Below, in pieces: positions 1-5,757 of a stretch of DNA of 13,127 bases. Numbering within the stretch: the stretch's first letter is position 1; the number at the start of each line of letters is the position of its first letter. Under the pieces are notes generated by a model. The model saw nothing but the letters and a program-made list of their open reading frames with translations, was not told where the DNA came from and searched no databases. The stretch is taken from the NCBI GenBank assembly GCA_964432995.1, contig CAYSPU010000167.1, forward strand, positions 1 to 13,127, given 5' to 3'. Source of the DNA: CAYSPU01 sp964432995. Its GTDB lineage: Bacteria; Verrucomicrobiota; Verrucomicrobiia; Limisphaerales; JAHDYP01. The position numbers were made by a program, and so were the translations under genes.

Positions 1-181
1 CCCCCGTCCGCAACCCCGGCACGCTCGCATGGTAGCTGTTCGTCACGTTGTCGCTGGCCCAGGGTCCGTCCTCAACCAGCAATTGGCTCGCTGCCGTATA
101 CGTATACTTGGTCGTCCCCGCCGCGTCGACCATGTTCGTCACCCGGTTCCGGGCGTTTCCCGGGCAGCCTCTCAACGGGGA
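1..181 (-). pseudogene. RHS/YD-repeat protein fragment, 5'-truncated, runs off the left edge
   Basis: On the minus strand an open frame runs from just after an in-frame TGA (184-182) to the window edge. It contains RNRVTNMVDAAGTT, KYTYTA, then QLLVEDGPWASDNVTNSYH. This is the spacing typical of RHS/YD repeats, which form large beta-cage surface or toxin-delivery proteins. No convincing start codon precedes the homology; the first ATG (133-131) lies inside the repeat. Similarity seems to begin where the palindromic island at 183 ends, so the gene appears broken or displaced on its 5' side. The C-terminal part, including any toxin tip, lies outside the window. The RHS call rests on motif recognition only. 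A short intact ORF that merely contains an RHS-like piece cannot be excluded. Confidence 0.65.
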
Positions 182-182
182 T

Positions 183-309
183 CAACCACAAAGACACAAA
201 GACGCCAAGGGGCGCGGTGGACGTTTGAGCTCGGGAAGCTCAGAGGTCCAGGGTCGAGAAGCCTGGCTGGTTCACGGCTGACAGCCTTCGCGTCTTCGCG
301 TCTTGGTTG
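183..309. repeat. Imperfect inverted repeat of the CACAAAGACACAAAG type
   Basis: The left arm (183-209, starting CAACCACAAAGACACAAAGA) and the right arm (286-309) are imperfectly complementary: the reverse complement of the right arm starts CAACCAAGACGCGAAGACGC. Short purine-rich repeats of this style are common between genes in Verrucomicrobia and relatives. The element abuts the broken end of the RHS fragment. Confidence 0.55.
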
Positions 310-341
310 CTCATCCCTTCCTCGGCAATGGGGCGTTTCAC

Positions 342-430
342 GGTCAGGCGTTAAGGGACTTTAGTTTGGCTGCATCGTCCCCCGAAGGTCCGCCGGAGAG
401 AGACACTCTTAAGACCCTTAACGCCTGACC
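342..430. repeat. Perfect 16-bp inverted repeat, nested in a 9-bp outer pair
   Basis: Positions 342-357 (GGTCAGGCGTTAAGGG) are the exact reverse complement of 415-430, separated by 57 nt. A second pair surrounds it: GAAGCCTGG at 258-266 and CCAGGCTTC at 440-448. The result is a cruciform-capable block. No transposase reading frame lies between the arms, so it resembles a miniature non-autonomous element or a REP-type cluster. Confidence 0.7.
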
Positions 431-462
431 CTGGGGAAGCCAGGCTTCGCGCTTGGTTCGGT

Positions 463-525
463 ACAGAAGGAAACGGAGCAAACGAAGGATCGGGATTCCT
501 CCCCTCGCCCTCCGTTCCTCTCTGT
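463..525. repeat. Imperfect long hairpin repeat
   Basis: ACAGAAGGAAACGGAG (463-478) matches the reverse complement of 510-525 at 13 of 16 positions. The loop region contains a further small pairing around GGAT/ATTCC. It is the last palindrome of the island between the RHS fragment and the S8 gene. Nothing further is seen between 526 and 600 except a 7-bp inverted repeat (551-557 with 593-599) just past the S8 stop. That pair has no T-run, so it is not a clear terminator. Confidence 0.5.
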
Positions 526-600
526 CGACGTCCGGGAGCCGATTCCAGAACCGGCCCACGACCGAACCCCACCGCCACTTACGCGAGGATCCGGGCCGGG

Positions 601-3288
601 CTACGGCAGTTGGCGCACGTCGAAGAACGCCCGAGCCGCATTCGTATGCGGGGTGAACCACTCGACTTCCGGGAACTGCCCGGGGACATTCGTCAACAGG
701 CTGAGCGGCTCCGCGCTCTCGATCCCCGCATAGACGTCGTAGGTTGCCTCCGGCACACCGGTCCAGCTCAATCGCGCCAGGCGGCTGTCCCAAACCGAGA
801 GGTCCAGTTGCAGTTCCGGCGGTGCGCCCGGAGGCGTGCCGGCAGCCTGCTCGCGCCCGTTGCTGAAGCCGTCGCCGTCCACATCATCCCGGGCTCCGTA
901 GGCCGTGGTTCCCAGTTGCGCAAGCTCCCAGGCGTCGTCGAGACCGTCGCCGTCCGCGTCCGTGACCACCTGTCCCTCGAGGATGAGTTCGACCAGGGAG
1001 ACGGAGCCGGTGTAAGCGGGGGATTCGTCGCTGATCGCCACGGTCCAAAGGCCGGAACTGCCCTCCAAGAGATGGTGCACGGACCAGAAGGTCCAGTCGC
1101 CGGGTCCCGGATACGAGTCCGTGTTCAGCCGGTGCAGGACGCTGCGGGTGCCGTGCGGCGAGAGCAAGGTCACGCGCAGATCGCCTCGTTGCTGCTGACT
1201 GGTCTTGAGCCGCACCCCCACGTGCCCGCAGACGAGGCGGTCGGTCACTTCCCACGAATAGACCGCCGCGTTCAACGAGAGCTGCGCCCGAATGCTCGGG
1301 TCGGATGCCAACTGGTTGCGCAGCTCGAGCCCGGCGGTCTGCCCGATGAACACCGCCGGGATCGGCACGAAGTCGGTCCCCCCCATTCTCACGCGCTGCT
1401 CGGTGCCCGTGTGGTTGAACACGATGGCAAACGCCGCGCCCGCCGCCGCCGCCCGCTCGATCTTCCGCTGGAAGAGATTCCGGCCATCCGGGAAATCCCC
1501 GACCGGCCCGCGCTGGATCAAGGCCGCCATCCCCGTCAGATCCAGCGCAAGGTCATTGGTCGCGTAGCCCACATCGACCAGCGGCAGCGCGAGTGTCGGC
1601 GCGTCCGGGTGCGGCCCCGAGGACGGCGTGGACGGGATGGAGACAATCGAAGCCGGCACGTTGGTCCCGGCAACCAGCACCCGGAGACCGTCATCCGGAA
1701 TCGCCTGCGCCGCGGTCGAGGAGTAGACCCGGCGGACCGGCGCCGGTCGATTCGACCACCCGACGGCCAGACGGACTGCGGCCCCGGCGTCCGGGATGCC
1801 AAACCCGACACTGTGGCTGACGGCGAGGCCCGCGCCGTTAGTCCAGAGGTCCGGATCGTCGGGATCGGCGTGGCGCGCGGACAAGGCCAGGATCTGCTGC
1901 ACATCGCGGTAGCCGAGGTCCGGGTTCGCGCTGAGCAGCAAGGTCGCAATCCCGGAGACTTGGGGTGTGGAAAACGAAGTGCCGAGAACCCGCATGGTGT
2001 AGTCCGGATCCGCCACGTCGGTGACCCCCGTCTCCGGGTTGAAGCCGTTGCTGCTCTGGCGATCCGTGGTGAGGAGATCGAACGCGTTGGTCTCGCCACC
2101 GGGCGCGGCCACGAGGACGCACGCCCCGGGGTTGCTGTAGCTGGCCGCACGGCCCTCGCGACGAACCGCAGCCACGGTGATGGCGCGCGGGTCGTTCGCG
2201 TAACCGTCGTCGTTGGCGGAGTAGAAGTTCTCCCGGCCGTTGCCGGCCGCGCGCACCAGGATCACCCCGCGTCCCTGGCGCCCCGTCGCCACCGCATTCG
2301 AGAGGGCGACATCCTCCACGTTGCTGAGCGGCAGCATCTGCGGCACCGACTTGCCCCAACTGTGATTCTGCACGCCCACCACCTCGAGCCGGTACTGGAA
2401 CATCCGCGCCATCTGCTCGTCGGTGGGATCCCCGGCGGCGTCGAAGATCTTCCAACTGGCCAACCGCGCCGCCGGCGACACTCCCACGATGCCCTCTCCA
2501 TTGTTTCCCTCCGCCACCGCGAACCCGGACACACACGCCGCGTCGTCGTTCGGCAGTCCCAGGAAGGACTCGCGGACGAAATTGTAGTGCGGGGCGTCGG
2601 TCGCCCGCTGCACAAACTCCGGGTGCGTCCATTCGACGCCGTCGTCGGCGATGGCCACCAGGACTCCCTGTCCCTTGGTGACAGACCAGGCGGCGCGCAC
2701 GTTCAGATCCGGCCCCAGCCGCTGGCCGTTGGCGTCGCGATTCTCCAAGTACCATTGACGGCCGAAACTCGGGTCGTTGGGTGCGGGCGCGTACGAGCCG
2801 CACTTCCGTATCGGCCGCTGCCGCACCGGGCTGGACACGATGACGTTTCCCCGCGCCGCCAGGGCGGAGGCCTCCTCGGCCGCGGTCCATGCATCCGCCG
2901 CCTGGAGAACGTAGTAGCCCGGCACCAGCGCCGCGCGCAGGCCCAGCGGCCGACCGGCGAGCAAAGAACCAACGTCCGCTCCCGCCTCCAACCGCAGCAG
3001 GATCCGATCGCCGAAGATCACGTCCGCGCCGCCACCGTCCGCGCGCCGCGCGCGGAGCCAGCGGCGGGGCGGCGCGTCCGGGGAGACTTCCGCGTCCTCC
3101 AGAACCGGCACGTAGGCGACCGGCGCAGGTTCGCGGAACGCGAATCGGACGACCGTTGCCGCGCCGGCGGAGGAGAAGCCGCGCGCCGGAATGGTCCCGA
3201 GCAGAAGGGCACACAACCACCCGGCAGTTGCCAGTGTCACCCGGCCATTCCCCGTTCCCCGGCGCCGCTTTCGGCAAGGGATGTTCAT
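601..3288 (-). CDS. Secreted kexin-like S8 peptidase homologue with PA, P and calcium-loop modules; catalytic His apparently absent
   Basis: The 895-residue product has an Arg-rich N-terminus and a hydrophobic segment (about 18-40), so it is probably exported. A propeptide-like region (about 45-160) precedes the S8 fold. The catalytic Asp motif is IADDG (D215). The oxyanion Asn is in RAAGNG (N350). The nucleophile is in GTSFSTP (S438). Where HGTxxAG is expected the sequence reads DAACVSG (D249 at the His position), followed by a normal EGNNGEG, so the triad looks incomplete. A protease-associated domain (about 560-675), a P domain (about 676-773, with GDLRVTLLSPHGT and SGLWTVAISD) and DADGDGLDD/DVDGDGFSNG calcium loops (about 776-812) follow. 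I chose the ATG at 3288 because it overlaps the thiD stop as ATGA. The longer frame to 3438 lies inside thiD and codes nothing sensible. It may be an inactive adhesin or binding protein, or an enzyme with altered chemistry. Confidence 0.88.
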   Translation of the reverse strand: MNIPCRKRRRGTGNGRVTLATAGWLCALLLGTIPARGFSSAGAATVVRFAFREPAPVAYVPVLEDAEVSPDAPPRRWLRARRADGGGADVIFGDRILLRLEAGADVGSLLAGRPLGLRAALVPGYYVLQAADAWTAAEEASALAARGNVIVSSPVRQRPIRKCGSYAPAPNDPSFGRQWYLENRDANGQRLGPDLNVRAAWSVTKGQGVLVAIADDGVEWTHPEFVQRATDAPHYNFVRESFLGLPNDDAACVSGFAVAEGNNGEGIVGVSPAARLASWKIFDAAGDPTDEQMARMFQYRLEVVGVQNHSWGKSVPQMLPLSNVEDVALSNAVATGRQGRGVILVRAAGNGRENFYSANDDGYANDPRAITVAAVRREGRAASYSNPGACVLVAAPGGETNAFDLLTTDRQSSNGFNPETGVTDVADPDYTMRVLGTSFSTPQVSGIATLLLSANPDLGYRDVQQILALSARHADPDDPDLWTNGAGLAVSHSVGFGIPDAGAAVRLAVGWSNRPAPVRRVYSSTAAQAIPDDGLRVLVAGTNVPASIVSIPSTPSSGPHPDAPTLALPLVDVGYATNDLALDLTGMAALIQRGPVGDFPDGRNLFQRKIERAAAAGAAFAIVFNHTGTEQRVRMGGTDFVPIPAVFIGQTAGLELRNQLASDPSIRAQLSLNAAVYSWEVTDRLVCGHVGVRLKTSQQQRGDLRVTLLSPHGTRSVLHRLNTDSYPGPGDWTFWSVHHLLEGSSGLWTVAISDESPAYTGSVSLVELILEGQVVTDADGDGLDDAWELAQLGTTAYGARDDVDGDGFSNGREQAAGTPPGAPPELQLDLSVWDSRLARLSWTGVPEATYDVYAGIESAEPLSLLTNVPGQFPEVEWFTPHTNAARAFFDVRQLP

Positions 3289-4100
3289 CGCCGCCAGAAA
3301 AAATGGAGGACAGGGTGGCGCAGCGTCCGGCGGCTCTGGTGGATCGCCTGGGTGACGTATTCCTTGGCCAGCGCGACGGCCTTGGGCAGACGCTGGCCCC
3401 GGCCCAGGAACGCCGCGATGGCCGCCGAGTACGCGCAACCGGTCCCGTGGGTCGACACCCCGCGCGCGAACGGCGCCTCGAGCAGCAATTCCTCGCGACC
3501 GTCAAAGAAGACATCCACCGCCTCCCGCAAACCGCGCAGATGTCCGCCCTTCACGAGAACGGCGCAGCCCAGGCGGTCGCGCAGTGCGCGGGCCGCCGCC
3601 CGGAGATCTTCCACGGAGGAGAGCCTTCGGCCGAGCAGCAGGGCGGCCTCGTCCAGGTTCGGTGTCAACAGAGTGGCCCGGGGCAGCAGTTGCTCCCGCA
3701 GGGCGCGCACGGCGGAAGCCCGGAGCAGTTGCGCGCCACTGGTCGACACCATCACCGGATCCACCACGAGCGGCACGCGGGGCCGGGCGCGCAACGCGTC
3801 CGCCACGACGCGGACAATGGCGGCGTCGTAGAGCATGCCCGTCTTGACGGCCGCCGGCCGGAAGGCGTCGAAGACGGCGGCGATCTGATCGCGCACCAAC
3901 CGCGGCTGCGCGGCCTGGATGGCGCGGACTTCCTGCGGGTTCTGCGCCGTCAGACAGGTGATGGCGCTCGTGCCGTGCACCCCCAGGGCGGCGAACACCT
4001 TCAGGTCCGCCTGGATACCCGCTCCGCCGCCGCTATCCGAACCGGCGATCGTCAGGACCGTCGGCAAGCACGTTCGTCGTGACATCGTATTGCCATTCAT
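3285..4100 (-). CDS. thiD: Hydroxymethylpyrimidine/phosphomethylpyrimidine kinase
   Basis: The 271-residue cytoplasmic ribokinase-fold enzyme phosphorylates HMP and then HMP-P to HMP-PP, the pyrimidine half of thiamin diphosphate. Diagnostic segments are TIAGSDSGGGAGIQADLK (17-34), VKTGML (85-90), DPVM (114-117), LTPNLDEA (145-152), VLVKGGH (181-187) and the anion-hole motif THGTGC (217-222). Length fits the family (about 260-270 residues). The ATG at 4100 was chosen because CCCGGAGG lies 8 nt upstream; upstream in-frame codons to 4385 look non-coding. A second ATG at 4085 is possible. No other thi gene is in the window. The stop TGA overlaps the ATG of the S8 gene, which implies co-translation with an unrelated secreted protein. 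I see no TPP riboswitch signature in the 160 nt upstream. Confidence 0.96.
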   Translation of the reverse strand: MNGNTMSRRTCLPTVLTIAGSDSGGGAGIQADLKVFAALGVHGTSAITCLTAQNPQEVRAIQAAQPRLVRDQIAAVFDAFRPAAVKTGMLYDAAIVRVVADALRARPRVPLVVDPVMVSTSGAQLLRASAVRALREQLLPRATLLTPNLDEAALLLGRRLSSVEDLRAAARALRDRLGCAVLVKGGHLRGLREAVDVFFDGREELLLEAPFARGVSTHGTGCAYSAAIAAFLGRGQRLPKAVALAKEYVTQAIHQSRRTLRHPVLHFFWRR

Positions 4101-4108
4101 GAGGCAAG

Positions 4109-4113
4109 CCTCC
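4109..4113 (-). promoter_or_regulatory. Ribosome binding site of thiD
   Basis: The minus strand reads GGAGG here, 8 nt before the ATG at 4100. This supports the 271-residue start over the longer upstream frame. Confidence 0.7.
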
Positions 4114-4188
4114 GGGACAGGCAAGCGACAATCCGCCGCGGCGTCGAGTCGCGCCTCGACACCGGTGTGTTGTCGTGCTAAGCGTGAC

Positions 4189-4217
4189 GCCGTGCACGGG
4201 GTGCGACCGCCGTGCAC
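4189..4217. repeat. 9-bp direct repeat (GCCGTGCAC) with 20-bp period
   Basis: GCCGTGCAC occurs at 4189-4197 and 4209-4217, each containing the palindrome GTGCAC, in the gap between thiD and the divergent ORF at 4261. The 20-bp period is close to two helical turns, which would suit an operator. A 6-bp hairpin (GTCGAG at 4143-4148, CTCGAC at 4155-4160) lies between it and thiD. A regulatory role is inference only. Confidence 0.3.
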
Positions 4218-4260
4218 AGGGCGAAACCGGCAACACCCGGGCCGCCGATTCTCGAAGAGT

Positions 4261-4608
4261 ATGGACACTGACACACCGGCACCAGCCGCCGCCATTGCGT
4301 GGGAAGCCCCAGGCGGTGTCCCCATGTCCCTCACGCCCCTCCTCGACAGCGGCGGCACCCTGGAAGCCGTGGTCCAGGGCGACACCGTGACCGCTCATGG
4401 AATCCGCTGCCGCTACACCATCGGCCATCCCACCAAGCCCGACGAGACCACCCTCGTCAAGCTGCTGACTGAGATCCGCATCACCGTCCCCGCGGCGCGG
4501 TGTCAGGTTCTTTGGAGTTGCGTTGAGTTGAAGGGGGAGGGCTCCGCCGAGTCATCCGCGCCGTGGGGCGGGCTCGCGGTTGCCGGAGAGCCACCGCCAG
4601 AGAGCTAG
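4261..4608 (+). CDS. Hypothetical protein, probably 3'-truncated or fused to foreign sequence
   Basis: From the ATG at 4261 the frame encodes 115 residues. The first 79 or so (through RITVPAAR at about 4497) use strongly G/C-ending codons like the neighbouring genes and contain a regular stretch, HGIRCRYTIGHPTKPDETTL. After that, codon use changes abruptly (TGT CAG GTT CTT TGG AGT TGC) and the tail looks like read-through of intergenic DNA. No family is recognised. It is divergent from thiD, and its 3' end overlaps the convergent small ORF at 4552-4782. It may be the remnant of a longer gene cut at about 4498, or a spurious ORF. Confidence 0.35.
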   Translation: MDTDTPAPAAAIAWEAPGGVPMSLTPLLDSGGTLEAVVQGDTVTAHGIRCRYTIGHPTKPDETTLVKLLTEIRITVPAARCQVLWSCVELKGEGSAESSAPWGGLAVAGEPPPES

Positions 4609-4782
4609 TTGCAGAGCCGCTGCGATCCGGTCCTCGTTGCCCGCGAAGCTGAGGCGCCGTTTTGTCGAACTCGGTCCATGAGCCGTGGTGGGATTGGACG
4701 AGGTGACATACGAGTGGCCCTCTTCCCGCAGACTGTTGCGGTGATTCCGGAGTTGCTGGGCGAGGGCGGTGGCGGTGCTCAT
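4552..4782 (-). CDS. Small hypothetical protein, third gene of the Doc operon
   Basis: The 76-residue ORF's ATG (4782-4780) overlaps the Doc toxin stop as ATGA, repeating the arrangement between antitoxin and toxin. The N-terminal part is polar (MSTATALAQQL, RNHRNSLREEGHSY). A C-terminal segment, NEDRIAAALQLALWRWLSG, could form an amphipathic helix. There is no signal peptide and no recognised domain. Codons end mostly in G or C, which supports coding. Its last 57 nt overlap the convergent ORF ending at 4608. It could be an accessory or regulator of the toxin-antitoxin pair, an unrelated passenger, or a chance frame that happens to begin at the overlap. Confidence 0.5.
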   Translation of the reverse strand: MSTATALAQQLRNHRNSLREEGHSYVTSSNPTTAHGPSSTKRRLSFAGNEDRIAAALQLALWRWLSGNREPAPRRG

Positions 4783-5183
4783 CTCCGGGAACGAAGAAGC
4801 TTGCGCAACTGCCTGGTCGTCTGCTCGCGGTCAAGCCGGCCGGCGGCCACGTCCAGCGTCAAGGCCTCCCAAGCCTCGAGGTCGAGTTCTTCTTCCGGCA
4901 GCAATCTGTTTTCGCTCAACAAAACCAGACACGTCGCCAGTGCCGTCCGCTTGTTGCCGTCCACGAACGGATGATTGCGGCACAGATAGAACAGATACGC
5001 CGCCGCGATCTCCACCGGGTCGGTGAACAGCGGTTCGCCCAGCATCGTGGCTTGCGGCGCGGCCAGCGCCGACTCCAGCAAAGCCTCCTCACGCAGGCCC
5101 GCGCCGCCGCCGTGCGCGGCCAGCACTTCCACGTGAATCGCCTTCACGGCCGCCACCGTGGGATGCGCCAGCGGCCGTTTCAT
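4779..5183 (-). CDS. doc: Doc-type (death-on-curing) Fic-fold toxin
   Basis: The 134-residue protein carries the Fic/Doc core HPFVDGNKRTA (71-81), which matches the Doc consensus HxFx[D/N][A/G]NKR. It also has the usual N-terminal segment GLREEALLESALAAP (29-43). Characterised Doc proteins are kinases that phosphorylate EF-Tu and stop translation; the acidic residue (D75) and shortened G-N-K-R loop fit Doc rather than AMP-transferring Fic enzymes. Length is close to the phage P1 protein (126 residues). It starts within the stop of the upstream antitoxin gene (ATGA, 5183/5180) and its own stop overlaps a third small ORF. Expression is probably set by the promoter before the antitoxin, with autorepression by the complex, as is usual for such pairs. 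Confidence 0.93.
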   Translation of the reverse strand: MKRPLAHPTVAAVKAIHVEVLAAHGGGAGLREEALLESALAAPQATMLGEPLFTDPVEIAAAYLFYLCRNHPFVDGNKRTALATCLVLLSENRLLPEEELDLEAWEALTLDVAAGRLDREQTTRQLRKLLRSRR

Positions 5184-5407
5184 GCCAGCCGCCGGAACAA
5201 CTCCGCGTTCTTCTTGATCAACCGCCTGGCCGCCGCCGCCGCTTGGACGGGCGTGATAACCGGGCGCACCGGCGTCAGCACGATCGAGCCGCCTTCGTGC
5301 ACACTGACGCTCATCTGATCGCCCACCTTGATGCGCGCCAGGTCCATCAGGGCGGAGTCGAAGATCAGCCCCTGCGAATTGCCAATCCTGGTGATCGTCT
5401 TGATCAT
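5180..5407 (-). CDS. AbrB/MazE/SpoVT-fold antitoxin
   Basis: The 75-residue protein begins with the swapped-hairpin DNA-binding motif ITRIGNSQGLIF (5-16), followed by KVGDQMSVSVHEGGSIVLTPV (27-47). A charged helical tail (QAAAAARRLIKKNAELFRRLA) would bind and neutralise the toxin. It is the first gene of the operon and overlaps doc by 4 nt. P1-type systems pair Doc with Phd, so an AbrB-fold partner is a different but known combination. The ATG at 5407 has no upstream Shine-Dalgarno; the predicted transcript starts at or next to it. It probably represses its own promoter. Confidence 0.9.
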   Translation of the reverse strand: MIKTITRIGNSQGLIFDSALMDLARIKVGDQMSVSVHEGGSIVLTPVRPVITPVQAAAAARRLIKKNAELFRRLA

Positions 5408-5413
5408 GGGGTC

Positions 5414-5442
5414 AAACTATGTTTTACGCATCGCCCCGTCAA
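5414..5442 (-). promoter_or_regulatory. Sigma-70-like promoter of the toxin-antitoxin operon, predicted nearly leaderless
   Basis: On the minus strand, TTGACG (5442-5437) is followed by a 17-nt spacer and TAGTTT (5419-5414). Only six bases separate this -10 element from the antitoxin ATG. A start about seven bases past the -10 would fall on or beside the ATG. CATAGT (5421-5416) is an alternative -10 with a 15-nt spacer. Confidence 0.5.
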
Positions 5443-5583
5443 GCCGGCCGCTTGTGCCCCACGGCAGCAGGGGAGGACTCCATGCCAGATGCCTCACCGG
5501 CGCGTGCTGGCATTCCCCCATGCCCGCGCCGGTCTCCCGTTTGAGGACCTCCCCGACGCAAACCGAGCGATCCTGATTCCGCC

Positions 5584-5612
5584 TTGCCGTGTGCCCCCGC
5601 AGGAGCGATAAA
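5584..5612 (+). promoter_or_regulatory. Putative sigma-70-like promoter of the fibre operon
   Basis: TTGCCG (5584-5589), a 17-nt spacer, and GATAAA (5607-5612). Transcription would start near 5619 and give a leader of about 140 nt before the ATG at 5758. No ORF in 5443-5757 looks coding. Confidence 0.4.
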
Positions 5613-5624
5613 ACTCAGGTAACG

Positions 5625-5689
5625 GCCCCTACGAGACGTTGACCCCGACGAACGCCGGGGCTGACTCGTTGGAAACAGCCAACGCCCCG
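5625..5689 (+). promoter_or_regulatory. Structured leader with mutually exclusive hairpins
   Basis: CGGGGC (5656-5661) can pair with GCCCCG (5684-5689), with an inner stem GTTGG/CCAAC (5668-5672, 5679-5683). Alternatively, CGGGG can pair with CCCCG at 5643-5647, and GGGGC can pair with GCCCC at 5625-5629. One G-run therefore has three competing partners, the layout of an attenuator or switch. A further hairpin (AGGTG 5707-5711, CACCT 5722-5726) lies closer to the gene. It matches no riboswitch class I can name. Confidence 0.35.
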
Positions 5690-5757
5690 CGTGCCGCCAG
5701 TTCGTCAGGTGGTCGGATGAACACCTCAGTGTCAGAGCAGGTAGAGAGGAGCTTCCT

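Noticed and set aside
551..599. Rho-independent terminator after the S8 gene
   Set aside because: The 7-bp inverted repeat (551-557/593-599) has a 35-nt loop and no T-run.
3289..3438. 50-residue N-terminal extension of the S8 protein
   Set aside because: It lies inside thiD and has no signal-peptide character. The ATG at 3288 precedes a signal sequence and overlaps the thiD stop.
1838..3514. A minus-strand 558-codon frame overlapping the S8 gene in another phase
   Set aside because: It is Arg/Gly-rich low-complexity translation, out of phase with the conserved S8 motifs.
610..3831. A plus-strand open frame of 1073 codons opposite the S8 and thiD genes
   Set aside because: It is antisense to two clearly homologous genes, rich in Arg/Pro/Gly/His with no domain, and typical of long chance frames in GC-rich DNA. 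The same applies to 2889-4082, 10582-11622 and 11683-12240 on the plus strand.
4101..4260. TPP riboswitch upstream of thiD
   Set aside because: No CTGAGA or thi-box-like core was found; only small hairpins and a direct repeat are present.
4101..4385. 95-residue N-terminal extension of ThiD
   Set aside because: It has no kinase homology, and a good ribosome binding site precedes the ATG at 4100.
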